DNA from: Atopsyche davidsoni
Taxonomy: Eukaryota; Arthropoda; Insecta; Trichoptera; Hydrobiosidae
DNA length: 64,000 nucleotides
Direction of reading: 5' to 3'
Assembly (NCBI GenBank): GCA_022113835.1
Contig: JAILWY010000010.1
Coordinates: forward strand, 1,885,501 to 1,949,500
Made by a program: the position numbers and the translations under genes. The first letter of the stretch is position 1; every line of letters starts with the position of its first letter. Below are positions 1 to 18,385 of the stretch, piece by piece. A model generated the notes under the pieces. The model did not search any database and had not been told where the DNA came from. It worked only from the letters and a program-made list of their open reading frames with translations.

Positions 1-1163
1 AGCCTTATCAATGTGGAGATGTCAGTTTCCTGTTTTTACAGATTATGTACTAAATATCCATAATGAATGATCTCTTTGAAATAGTTAATTGCTTATTAAT
101 TCCATATTATTTTAATAATAAAAATATTATTAAAATCCAAATAGATTGGATTATTTGCATCCAAGCTACCTGCTTTATACATTCAGAAAATTTCAAAGGT
201 TGCACTTGCAGATCTTCATATAGCAGATAAGTGGAAGTAACTTCAAATATTAAGATTGCGAAAAATGTTCTTCGTTTCAATTTCTAATAATTCCGAGGGT
301 TACGTTAGCCTAGGCTCTACTTGTCTTTGCGCTGGTCGTATTGGTTTTGACTTAAGTCAAACTTTCATAGCAGCCGAGTTCCAAATCTTTATTTTACATT
401 ATTGATAATAACTGAGTTCTCTTCTCCATGTTCATACTAATATGTACAGTAAGAAATATTTTGTTTACTGTGTAAAAAGAAAGAGTGATATGATGCTATT
501 TTTGGTGAAGAAAATTCAGCATAATCTCCAACAATGATTTGACTGTAGAATTAGCACAAAGACGTGAGTGATCAGTGAATGCATTATTAGACACTTATTG
601 TAATCTTCACTTCTCGCGAATTCGCACAAAATATAGGATAAATGAAAGCAGTCCTTTTATTAAAAATGTAAAAGATAATTTAAGTCCATCTATGCGTTAT
701 GCTCTGCGTAGCGCTGAACATTTGGGCTTATGCAGTTTGCGTGTCTATTTCATGCTACTAGTCAACCAGACCCATTGTATTAATTTACGTATTCAATATT
801 TTTGATAGAGAGTACTTGGTGGAATTCCATTTCAATATTTTAAATAAAATACTTTAGTGATTTTTCCACGTGTTTATTGTGTGTACTGTGTGTAATAATT
901 TACCTTATAATTACTAAGTATATGCTGTTAACCAGGTAAATATCACATAAAGTATTATTGTATCATATAAAGATTTCATATATTGTGTTAAGTAATAAAT
1001 CAACATGCTTTTGCCGGATGTAATATACATGTTCTGAATTTCTTGTCATATTTTAATGTGTTCGCTATAGACGGAGGTCTTTGACATAATATACCTACAG
1101 CTTAATAATATTATGTCGAAAATTATTTTTTTGTGAATGTGTTTCTTTTTCTTTCCTTTCAAG
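1..1163. other. Upstream flank or intron of the zinc-finger gene
   Basis: AT-rich DNA without a coding exon I can support. It probably lies within the intron that separates the first ZAD exon, not visible here, from the exon at 1164. It holds a diverged dispersed repeat near 290-395, which resembles 14080-14190, and one arm of the fold-back family near 794-880. The short open frame at 575-805 shows no family resemblance. Confidence 0.5.
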
Positions 1164-7128
<5,965 letters not shown>

Positions 7129-10100
7129 TAACCTGTAGAAGCTGGCTGAACTGAGGAAGAATACTGTAGACCAGTTAATGCTACAAGGAGACAGTGCAGG
7201 CTCTGGACTCATCCCGTGCTCGGATCGAGGGACCTACAATGGGACGTCCACTTCTTTGCATTTTGTTGACCACAACTGTGAAGCTATAAACTAATTGAAC
7301 GTCTGCCTTCGGGCAGCTATATGAGGGTGATATACTTTTAACTGTAGTTAGTTTTATTTCACAGATGTTTATTTATTAGTCATGTTTTTACTGACACCAT
7401 GAAATCAAATGAATTTTTTTACAATCGCCAGAAATTTTATACATTATACCAACCCTTTTCTTACTTAGTATTTATTGAAATAGTTGTGTCCCGTGACTTG
7501 CTATTGTTGAAAAGAGCTACTACTAGGTTGTTCAGTGTGTCGGTTCCATGTAAATAGCTAAAGATAATTCCGAGGATGGTATGACCAAACATAAAATCAG
7601 AAGTATGTGTATTGTGAGATTTTATCTATTTATTATGCTTTGTGTAAATCAATACGATTATCCACAAGGGCGTGTTAATTTTGTACCTACCTATAGTCCA
7701 CATATATTATCATAATTTAATAACTTTATTTAATTGTTCTAATATTGTTAATCACGTGGGAACAATCATACTTTGTTCTTTAATCTGAGGTTGTTTTTAT
7801 CACACTAAATCAGTGATTTGACCAACTTTGAGTGTGTAACGTAAGACCACAGGAAAACAAAAAGTGTGTTTTTATTCATTTTGAATTGTAAAATTGTAAG
7901 TTAAGCATGTATAATTCAAATGTCCATTTTATTTAAGGTAGTTCAAAAGTTACTTTTTTGAGGCAGCAGTTGAGAGTATCAATCAATCAAAGCCCATTCA
8001 ATCAAATCAATCAGTATCAATCAAACAAAGCAGCTGAGATTATCAATAGTCTAGAAGAGTATCAAAGTGTTGAAACAAAGCCCATTCAATCAAATGCAAC
8101 CATTGAATATACAAATGCTTATTTTTAATTAAGTTATTTCATAAATATTTTAACACATTTCCGTATTATACTATAATGTACTGGGGGATTGTTTAAAACA
8201 AATCTGAGGGTTGAAAAGAGATAGAATGTGTATGCAAGCGGTGAATGAGAATAATCATTCCCAGACTACATTGCAGTCATGTCAGCGCAGCCGTATTATT
8301 CTGTCAATTCAGGTTCTCAAATCTGTACTCGATATATTTTATTTCTACCTTGTAAATTGTGAACAAAATGTTGATAGCTGCAGCTGCAACGAGTGTCTTG
8401 CACGAATAAGAGTTTTATTTGTATTAGACTATATTGTATCCAATATTACAAATTCTTATATTTAATGCATCAAAAGGACCTTGTCGAGTGTCAATCACAG
8501 TTTTAAAACTACCGATTTGTGGATATGAACAAACTTGATATTTTATTAGCAGTATAACCCAAGGTTTTATTATTTACATTCATTGAATTATTTTTTTTAA
8601 ATATTTTTAAGAGTGTATATTTATTTTTTTATCAATGAAATATTTTTAATTCAAATTAATTTAATAATTAATAAATATTTAATTTTAAAACTGTATATAT
8701 TTTTAATATCTGGTAACACTAGGGACAAGATCTATTGTCTCAGATTACGAATCAATTAGAACTGTCAAAACTCATGAATCTGATTAAATTCCACTGTTGG
8801 CAGTCAGCCAAGCGCCTAGATCAAAATTCCACAAAAGACAAAAAAGAAAAATTGTTACCAATCTAATAAAAACAAATCTAGATGAGGAATATCGCTCTGA
8901 AAATATAAATTAGTGGTACACCCGTGACGGGGCAAAATTGCTATTTTTTATAATGAACTCCCAAAATGTGCAAATTCCAGTAAATTAAAATTTTGGAGCG
9001 ATTCGTCCAGCAGTGTGAATATGCATTGCATACATTACAAAAATTTATTTATATACACTTTTATTATCAACCTTGGTATGCTCGTCGTGTTTTCTTTTTA
9101 TTAATTTCTTATGTGTCTATTTAGTATAATTTGGGAAGATTTGCATGTTGTCTAAGAACTAGTGATAGAATTGAGAAGTCGACATGTTAAACCGTTAATG
9201 CAAGTGTATGGTCAATTTGTTTACAATGAAAAGGCCATCTTTGTATTCTATTTATTTTAATTGTAAATGAATGGTTGTAAGATTTGCTGTGTTTTTAATT
9301 TTAGTAAAACGTACAACGTGCTTCATTTATATGGTTATCCAGAAGGGTCGTTCCTTAGAAAAATGTTAAATTATTAATAAATCTGATATGATAGTAATCA
9401 TAATGTATAATTGTTTTTCTGTTAAGGCAATTAAACCATTCCAATATTGTGTTGTTTATACACTTTCAACTTGATCGGATGCATATTAGATCGATTTTAT
9501 TTATTTTGTTTGAAGCAACCCTTTGTAGATGACAATAATGAATGAAACATGTTGTGACACTGCAACTACACGAGTTACTACTAATTCAAATGTTATCTAT
9601 TAATAAGAATTCACCATTGATTGGGAAGCTAAAATGTCCATGCACATGATATTGTCTACTATACCCCGAGTTATAAATTTTTTCATAGTCTGATGTCTAG
9701 TCCAGGACATCTTTTCACTTTTAACTGAGGTTGCGCTGGAAATGTGCGGTGATGTGAAAACAGTTACTGCAGTGGAAACAGCTTCCACTGCAGTTAGTGC
9801 GATGAGTATAGAACTTGTCAGTTGCAAATTAACGTAATGCGGCCTTATGTGACGGATGAAAAACTACATCAGGTTTTCTATGCCCTGTGTAGTACGGCGC
9901 ACTGCTGTACTGCAGCCAGCAGCATCAGATAGTAACCTACCCATCCAGCGCGGTCTCAGTACATAACCAAGAAAATTATGTTATCACACAAAATTAGTTA
10001 CAATTTTCTTAAACAGTTCAGGTTTTATTTTAACCTTAACCTCTACAAATATATATTTCTTTAACATATATGATGCTGATAAAATATAGAAATTCACCCG

Positions 10101-10300
10101 TGTGTTTTAGTCAGTATAAGCAACGGTTCAAACAAATAAAAATATATACTATAATAATATTGGTGGTGTTACCGGACATTAATATTTTATGTATCAAGAC
10201 TATTTTGCTATCTTATTTTGTATAGAATAAATGATTGCATATAAAATGGGTTTTTATTATGTCCTGCTTCAAAGTACAAGTCCAAGGCTAGTCCAGGCCA
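7129..10300. other. 3' flank of the zinc-finger gene and intergenic DNA
   Basis: After the TGA at 7126-7128 comes AT-rich DNA with many AATAAA-like hexamers, so a long 3' UTR is likely but its end cannot be fixed. A short local repeat made of CAATCAA-type words lies at 7978-8100. No coding exon is supported here. The open frames at 8211 and 9600 look random in composition. Confidence 0.5.
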
Positions 10301-11880
10301 TCAAAGCAATACACAATTCTTGCGTGGCGCTAACTTTGGAGTTTCCAGGGCGGCCAATATTGCTTCATCAAATACTTCTTTCAATCCACGCTGCAAGACA
10401 ATGATTTCAGTTAGTCAACCAGGAAGAATTCCAAGAAACCAAAATATAGCTAGCTAATACCTTTATAGTGATTTTTTTCCGAGAGACCTTTTCAAGCTGA
10501 TTTTTTTTTAAATATCAAATATTAGAACCTCACTTTCTGAAGTCTGGATTTTTAAAATAAAATACTTATATTGACATTAAAAGGGGTTTAATAAGTTCCT
10601 CAAGATGATGATATTTCTCCAATACTATTTATTTACTAATATAATTCAGCAGTCCATCTCAGTTTCATTGCATACCTGACCATCAACTCAAGAATTCGTT
10701 TCTTACCTGTGTGAGAGCAGAGCATTCGACATATTTCAAAGCATTCAATTTCTTGGAATATTTTTGTGCTTTTTCAAAAGATATGGGTTTTTCATTTTTC
10801 ATCGATAAAGATTGTAGTTTCTCAGGGTCGGTGCGGAGGTCCGTTTGGGTGCCGACAAGAATGTACGGCTTTCCTGGACAGTGATGTGTCAACTCAGGGA
10901 TCCACTGGAAGAGGATTTGTAAAAACATCCGTCAGCATGGAAATTTGTAATTATGTACATTTGAAGTAAAATTCACAACAAATAAAACAATATGGAATAT
11001 GTAAATGTTACATAATCCAAACTGAGATCACCAATAAAATATGCATTGGGAGTGTTTTTTTGTCAATGCATTTTATTTTTATAAATGAATATTTGCCTTC
11101 TGCTTCTGCTGATTAAGATTTCTTCATGCTCAAAAATTCCAGGGGTTTTTTATGAAATTACCTCTTTTGACATTAGCCGATGAGCAAAGTACTATACAAT
11201 ATAGCACTTATGCACATTTCATGGGATATTATTGAGTGTGGATTGGATCATTCCCCTTCCGTGAACTATCTTAGATACTTCAAATATTGCTGAAGGCCAG
11301 TAACACTAATTTCAAGTTGTATGGTTATGAGGAGAACTTTTTGGTAATCTTTTTGAAATATGTATACTTATCTGATAACATGGAAAACAAATTAACATGA
11401 GGATCTCACATTTCAGAACAATCACATATTCCACATTTAGTGAAGTGAAGTGAAGCTTCCTTATAAAATAATCTTATGATTAACTACAAATCAAATTTAC
11501 TTCACTTTTAGTCTAACGTTTTCAAGAGAGCTTGGATGCACAACAGAAAAACAAACAAGAAATATATCAGTTTGTGGATAACTTAATGGACGCAGGCGAT
11601 CATAATCTTCCTGTCCTGAAAGTGAAACATGAATATTTGTTATTATTTTTAAATCATAATCATGACATATTTTAAACAATTTTTTAATAAAATATAAATT
11701 ACCAGCTGTATCGAAGAGTTCTAGTGTGTAAGGTTCTTTTTCTATTATGATGGTGGTGGCGTAGTTATCAAACACGGTGGGAACATATGATTTAGGGAAT
11801 GTATTGGTGGTGTAACTAATTAAGAGACAAGTCTTGCCCACCATGCCATCACCCACGGTAACACACTTGATCCTATTACC
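10301..11880 (-). CDS. Cdc42-like Rho GTPase, diverged tandem paralogue
   Basis: Four coding exons on the minus strand: about 11880-11703, 11615-11506 (donor GTGAAG), 10904-10707 and 10390-10301. The last three have exactly the lengths of the matching Cdc42 exons at 20-22 kb (110, 198 and 90 bases). The P-loop (GDGMVGKT, with Met for Ala13), switch I (YVPTVFDNY), switch II ([16 protein letters not shown]), the GTQTDL and CSALTQ guanine motifs and a C-terminal CVLL prenylation box are all intact. By eye, identity to the neighbouring Cdc42 is about 70 percent. Most change falls in residues 107-155, which include the Rho insert region, and in the basic stretch before the CAAX box. No frameshift or stop is seen, so it is probably functional. 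The first exon lacks an ATG where Met1 should be and opens after an acceptor-like TGCAG, so the start probably comes from an unseen upstream exon. Confidence 0.85.
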
Positions 11881-12087
11881 TCCTGCACAATGAAATTATA
11901 CAATATAGTTGTTGTAAGATAAGTATTTTAATATCCTAACAAACCATTTTTTAAAAAACAAGCCAGCAAACAAAATGAATGTTAACGTGATGCAAAATGA
12001 GATCATGAAGAACCATGCTTTTATTTAGATACTTGCAATGAATAGCAACAAGAGGTTTCTAATAAATCTTTCTATTATATATATATA

Positions 12088-12472
12088 CAGTAAAACCTCG
12101 ATATAACGGATCAATTGGGGGGAAGGGGTGTCCGTTAAAGCCGAAAGTACGTTATATAAAAATGGGTTTAAAATAAATCAAAAAATCTTTTTTGAAAATA
12201 CACAATGTATTTAGATATAAATACAAAACACACAAAAGTCTATTTAATTGTCTCCGGACACTCGTCGTGAAGGTGAAGGCAATCCTACTAAAAAAGGAAT
12301 CAACTTTTGTTTGCGCTTTTGAAATTTGCTGTTTTTTTATAATCAACATTCGAAAATTACGAATTTAAATTTTTTTTTTTACAATTTCGCATTTAAAACG
12401 TTTTTAATTTTTTTACATTTGACGGAATTTTTTGTGCATTAAATAGAGGTCTGTTATATCGGGGTATTACTG
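12088..12472. mobile_element. Pogo/Tigger-type MITE
   Basis: About 385 bp bounded by inverted ends: CAGTAAAACCTCGATATAAC on the left, and on the right the complement of CAGTAATACCCCGATATAAC. Ends beginning CAGT-AACC-CG-TATAAC are typical of pogo/Tigger elements. The left end abuts TA and the right side reads TT, so a perfect TA duplication is not kept. The interior is AT-rich and has no transposase. Confidence 0.7.
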
Positions 12473-12496
12473 TTTATACATGTATATATGTATATA

Positions 12497-12557
<61 letters not shown>
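12473..12557. repeat. (TA)n microsatellite
   Basis: Long near-pure TATATA run with a few TGTA interruptions, directly beside the pogo-type MITE. Confidence 0.9.
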
Positions 12558-12563
<6 letters not shown>

Positions 12564-15500
12564 TGGTTGGTTAATAAAGCAATAATTCATTCTTCATTTT
12601 AAAAATATAACCATATTTGAATTCCACTTCATTAAATTTTCTCCGATATTGTATTATGTAACATCCTGAGTTTAATCAAATTAAAAGATAAGATAGACAA
12701 GGCATTCTTGAGAAAAATAAAAATGTATAATCTATAAAAGTATAAAGTTCAAAAATATTTAAACTGGTAAAATATAAAAGAAATGTATGGAAAAAGGGCA
12801 TGCAATTTAATAATTGTACAATAAAATGCATTTCAATGTTAAAATGTAAATTCGCGCTTTATTATTTAGTACAAAATGTATATTTTGAGGTAATCATCTC
12901 ACTTGCCTAGCAATCTGAGTTTTAATAATTATTTATGGATATAGCGAGTACTTGTCAGCCATGCAAGATTATTGTAATACTGTTTCTCATGAATAGATGC
13001 TGCAATAATTTAATAAGAAATTATCAAGAAATATTAAGCGATTTCAATTCACAGAATTTAGACCTCGAACGTGTTTTACATACCCATTTATTGATTTTTA
13101 ATTTTTACAATAGATTAACAAAGACACAGTGTACATGCTTAGTGTAAATAAATAAAAACTGAATGAAGCTAGCGATTACGAGTTCTTTATCCAATCAGCT
13201 AGGCATTGTGATGTCCAGAGGCGTACGTAAATTAGGTCAATAATTTACTGATCATATTTGTAGTTTTCGTATCAATGATTATTAAATATGATTATAAATC
13301 TTAGGTGCTCTTTGTAAACTTTCAGGCAGCAAGTTACAAAAATAAATTGATTACACACTGTGCACAATTTTTTTATAAAAATATATTGAGGAAATAATGT
13401 ATGAAGAATACATAACTAATAATGTTGTTAAGTAACTAAAATAAATCTCAATTTGACTAAAAAATAAGGCTTTCTTTTCGATAGAATTTGTTTTTATAAA
13501 TTGTAAGCCTCCTTATAAATTTTTTTGAAGATCATTGCTATGGAGTCTTTTCCCTACACCACTGCTGCCACACCCGTATTGATAATTCGTATATCTCCGG
13601 TTAAATATTGATTATATATATTATAAAGATAAGAAAACTGTCAATCTATTCAAGGTGAATTTTTATTTCAAACAATAAAAACATGATTTAGATTGAAAAA
13701 GGTATTTTTGATAGAAAGGACTCGGTGAAATTCTATTTTAATATTTTAAAGAAAATACTTTTATGATTTTATCAAATTTTAATTTATTTATTTATTAATA
13801 TTTTTTAAGTGACTGGTTTTGCCAACCCAAATAAAGATCAAGTAATCATTTTAAATTTCTTGGGGCTGACCGTGAAGGCTTATTGTGAGGGTGAAGTTTA
13901 AATAGTGCATCTTTGCATGAATAATAAGTACAATTTAAGTAATGTCAGGTCCTAAGTCTGCGTTTCATTTAGTCAAATTGTATAATTTAGTAATTATTAA
14001 ATTATCCAAATAAACTGAAAATTTAATGAAGTAGTGTGAGAATTACAGTGGTATAAAAGCATTCTTCAGACACTTGCTGAGGGTTGCAAGCCCCTGGACT
14101 CCACTCGTCTCATGGCATTGATCTATAGGACTTATGGCGGGCCTGACTTCAGTCAGACTTCCATGGCAGCTAAGAACTCACTCTCTTCCTTTGGGTGATT
14201 GTAATTTTTCAATAAATACAATTGTTTAGAATTAAATGGCTTTTTATTAGAAAAAGTCAACCCTGGTGACAATTCAATAATTACAAAATATGATTTTATT
14301 GTACTCTTCCACAAATCAAAAATTTGTAACCATTGTTCATATTCTTATATAATAAAGTTACATTTCATTAATTTTGTTAGTTTGACAAATATTGGCTATC
14401 GAGAATTTGAGATTACATATATTCATCTCAAGCACCACTATACAACGCGTCTTAGCATAGACAGCAGCAAAAAATTGCCACAACATCCAAAAACAACAAA
14501 AATAACTTTAAATAGGTAAAAGTTGATCAAGAGTGTCTACTTCTGCATGCTTCTAAGCTCAACGAACTGTTGCGTTCGCGGGTTCTGATGACAGTTATTA
14601 ATAAAACTATATCAAGGTTTTGTTGGTCTTCGGACATTTCGTCTCTCATGCTAAAGCTATTTTCAAGGATTTTTTAAAATTAAGACATTCAAAGAGCCGA
14701 AAATTGGAATATTAAGGAAACCTTGACACAGCATAACACAATTTTACAAATATCATTTACTAAACTGAGTGCACATATACATTTTTTTAGACATATTTTT
14801 TTCAAATCTTAACTCATACCGAAGCATAAATTGCTTACATTTTTTCTAACAGATAATACCCAAGTATTGTCTAATGCTATTTATCCTCCAAATAACTTCA
14901 ATAGTAACACGTGGAAGCAGACACCCAAAGAATCGTTAGAAGCTTATGAGCCAAATATTTCTGGAAGAACAGAGCTCCAAGGCTTATCTTTGTAGGCTGA
15001 AGGGAGTTTCTTCAAAGTATACCAGAGTACAAGGCATACAGTCATTTCTAATCACTGCAATAAATTATTGAATTAAATAAAATACAAAATTATGCAATCA
15101 GAAAAACATTGTTTCATTTAGTAATCAAATTGAATATGAAAAAGAAGGTTGCATTTGTTTAGTCTTTTTTTTTTCAATCAAATACTAAATGCGTCTTTGG
15201 CAGTCAAACAAGATCTCACCGTTAACTGGTTCTGATAAGAAAAACAATTTTTTATAAATTGTGGGTAAATGGAACCATACCATTCTACGTAATATCAACA
15301 AAAATATATGATAAAAAAATAGTTGTATGTATATTCACATATAAATTTGAGCACAGGACTTTCAGTCTCAATAGTTAAAAAAGATACATTTCATTAAATC
15401 CTTGCTAGGTCATCTATTGCAGTCAGAATGATTTTGTTCCTATGTTTTGGGGATTTTTCTTCGTAAATACTTAATTTGCTTACATCTATCACTATTCATA

Positions 15501-17364
15501 CAATTTTTTTTAAAGATCTTATAAAATGTAACAGTATCGAAAGCCGAATGGAACTGTTCTTTTGAATAAAACAATTTATTGGGAATCAAACACGTTGCAT
15601 ATAAGTATTAATAACGTGGTGTTTTGCCATCTTGGAAGCCCTCCTTATTGTATTTGTGTATAAAATGTTAGCTTTCTTCTAACTGACATTTCTTACTTTT
15701 ACAAAGTTAGAATAATTAATATAAAATACGGGTATCAGAAATAAGAACGCAAGGATACACGCTTGCATTCTCATTATCAGCCCAAACTTGATGGATTCCA
15801 CTTTCTGATTAATACATGTCTGCTTTTCTATTAATGTTACACATTCAAATAAAGCTTTATCACTTTTACATATTTCATATATGAAATATGAAAAAACAAG
15901 AAACTTTGTTTTGTGAATTGCAAGAAAATAATAAATTGCTTCTATTTCTAGTCTCTCCACAATTTCAATTATAACTCCCATGAAAGGCCCAGTCTTATAT
16001 AATATATGTTTGTGTGTAATCTGTAAATTGTGTATCTTTTAATATAATAAATATGTGTTAACTTACACAAGTAAACAATCTTTATATGGGAGCAAATGGC
16101 CATCTAAGTTGATAATGTATTAGAAAATTAGATTCATTAATACAACAAAGTGGGCCTGGAAAATCAATGTTCCCTGTTGAATTGTTTTTGAAAATCAACG
16201 AGTCAAGATATATATACTTGTTTATAGCCCAATTGTGAGGAAGGGTATAAATTAAGAACTGGGTACAGAAACAATCAAATAAATACATGGCGAGCTTCTC
16301 TCCAATATGTAGAGATACAATTATCGTAGAATAATTTTAACAATAATAATTAATAGTAATAAAATTATTTGTTGTTCTTCATTCGAGGAGGCAGTGTAAA
16401 GATAATATAGCAGAGATACAACCACATAATATACCTATAGTAAATATAAAAAAATTAAATAGCTTAACATAACTTGCATAACAGTACATAGTGAGACAAA
16501 TCTGTACAATTTCTGAAATTACTCTGTGGACGGGGATCTTCACTCCAAGAGACTCTTGGTATATTCATTATTTTATGTTTGGCTTGACATAATTTGGCGT
16601 AGACAAATTGCGGATAACAAATATGCTAAGTTTCTTCATAAGAATTCTCTTTTATGAGGTGACACAGATTAGAAGATACACCAAAAATATGAAACTGATT
16701 AAAAATATCAATGCCTACTATGCATGCCTCTGAGATGGAAAGTAAGACTATTAAGTTTATTAAAAAATAATTCACCGAGATTCCAAAGCTGTGTGCTGGC
16801 GCATATTTCATCCATTTATCTTGAAGTGTTTTATTTGTCAGTAATATAACAGACCTACCATATTATAATATATTAAAATAAACAAATTTCAAGCTATCAT
16901 AAGTCCAAAAACATAAAAAATATTTTTTTCATTTACATATTACCACTGTTGGACTTAAAATTAGTTTTGACAGTAATCATGCAAAATCTTTAATCATAAA
17001 TCTTTTTATATTATAAAAAAAATCTCATCATATAGAACTAAAATATAAAAAAAATCCATGGATATATTATATGTGCCAATAATTATGAAAGTGGTATGTC
17101 ATACAAATAAAAATAAGATTATCAGTTGTTTCACATCAAATTATTTTAAACTAAATTAATTCAATGTAAATTCGGTTTTAAGCGAAATATGTGTACGTAC
17201 AACTTGGGTTTCCTTAATTTCTATGATGGCAATGTCAGGATGTATGAAATGAATAATAAAATTATAGCATCAATAGGTGCACAGAAAATAGTGTCTTTGT
17301 GCGTAATGTATTTAAATGCATATGGAAGATATAACTACTCAAAAACACATAATAGCCTTTAATG
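12558..17364. other. Intergenic AT-rich DNA between the Cdc42 copies
   Basis: No coding exon supported. It holds a decayed arm of the fold-back family at about 13705-13835 and an old dispersed repeat at about 14080-14190, matched loosely by 290-395. Short open frames at 15679, 16082 and 16626 show no domain or codon signal. Confidence 0.5.
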
Positions 17365-18385
17365 CATAGGTGGCCAACCTTTTCAGCTGCCGGGCCAAAT
17401 TAAGTAAATGAGATTTCCTACTGGGCCATACAACAAAAATTCATTTAATATGTATATAGCTTAAAAACCGGAATACCAACACTAGATACCAACTCTAGTG
17501 TATGCGCTGTAGCAAATCATTGATATACGTATCATTTTGAAGCTCTATTCATAAGCTGTCAAAATCAGTGAACAGTCTTTGACTTGCTTGTGCGCATCAT
17601 ATTTTTTTCAATCTTGGAAAATTTTAAAATATGGCGAAAAAAACAGCATTTGCGGGAAGTTTTTCTGAGTCACTACTTTGCTAAGAAAACTATAGCCGAT
17701 AGTCATCGTTTGCTCATGGGATTGTATGGCAAACATGTTCTTGCAAAAACACAGTGTTTTAAGAGGTTTCACCGCTTTAAAAGTGGCGATTTTGACATCA
17801 AAGACAAAAACGGCCTGGACAGCCAAAAAGGTTTGAAGATGAAGAATTGGAAGCGTTACTCGATCAAGACTCGTGTCAAACACAAGAAGAGCTTGCGGAA
17901 TCATCGGGCCTGACTCACACGCCATATAGTCCAGACTTGGCGCCTTCTGACTACTTTTTGATTCGGTCGATGCAGATTGCACTTTCCAGAATACGCTTCA
18001 CTTCAGTCCAAGGCACCAAAAATTGGCTCGATTCGTTCTTTGGATATTCTTATTCTTCCGTTTTGTTAAAATGGACATCAATACCCCTAATAAATATTGC
18101 CACTCGGGCGGTATAGAATAAAATATGAACTCGGATGCTCGATTTTTCAAATGATCTTCAATGTTTTCCAATGTCGTCCACACGCCTAGTAATAGTTTGA
18201 CAAGACAGGCTTATTTTTGAGAAGTCTGTTTTCTTTACTGAGATACTTCCATATATATGATATGATACGAACTACGCTCAATGGAATATTCTAATGGTGG
18301 TTTTATGTACAATAAAAAAAAAATGTTTGCATATGCTCCGCGGGCCAAAAATAAACGACCGCGGGCCATGGCTTGGCCACCTATG
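17365..18385. mobile_element. Non-autonomous hAT element with 8-bp target duplication
   Basis: Terminal inverted repeats CATAGGTGGCCAACC on the left and, on the right, the complement of CATAGGTGGCCAAGC. The sub-ends repeat GGGCCA words. Flanks CTTTAATG (17357-17364) and CGTTAATG (18386-18393) are 8 bp long and differ at one base, which is the hAT target-duplication length. Most of the interior is a mariner inserted later. No hAT transposase remains. Confidence 0.75.
17500..18110 (+). pseudogene. Mariner transposase remnant nested in the hAT element
   Basis: The plus strand encodes mariner fragments in shifting frames. The N-terminal region (start near MAKKTAF, then HRFKSGDFDIKDK and QTQEELAES) jumps directly to the C-terminal region (YSPDLAPSDYF, IRFTSVQG). 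The deletion removes the catalytic core with the first two aspartates, so the copy is dead. The 5' flank AAATCATTGATATACG is shared with the copies near 54.4 and 59.5 kb. Confidence 0.85.

Noticed and set aside
575..805. Open frame before the zinc-finger exons as a missing ZAD start
   Set aside because: It lacks the paired cysteines and leading arginine expected of a ZAD start, and it runs into a repeat arm.
17584..17982. Overlapping frames on both strands as host genes
   Set aside because: They are frames of a deleted mariner transposase and its antisense shadow.
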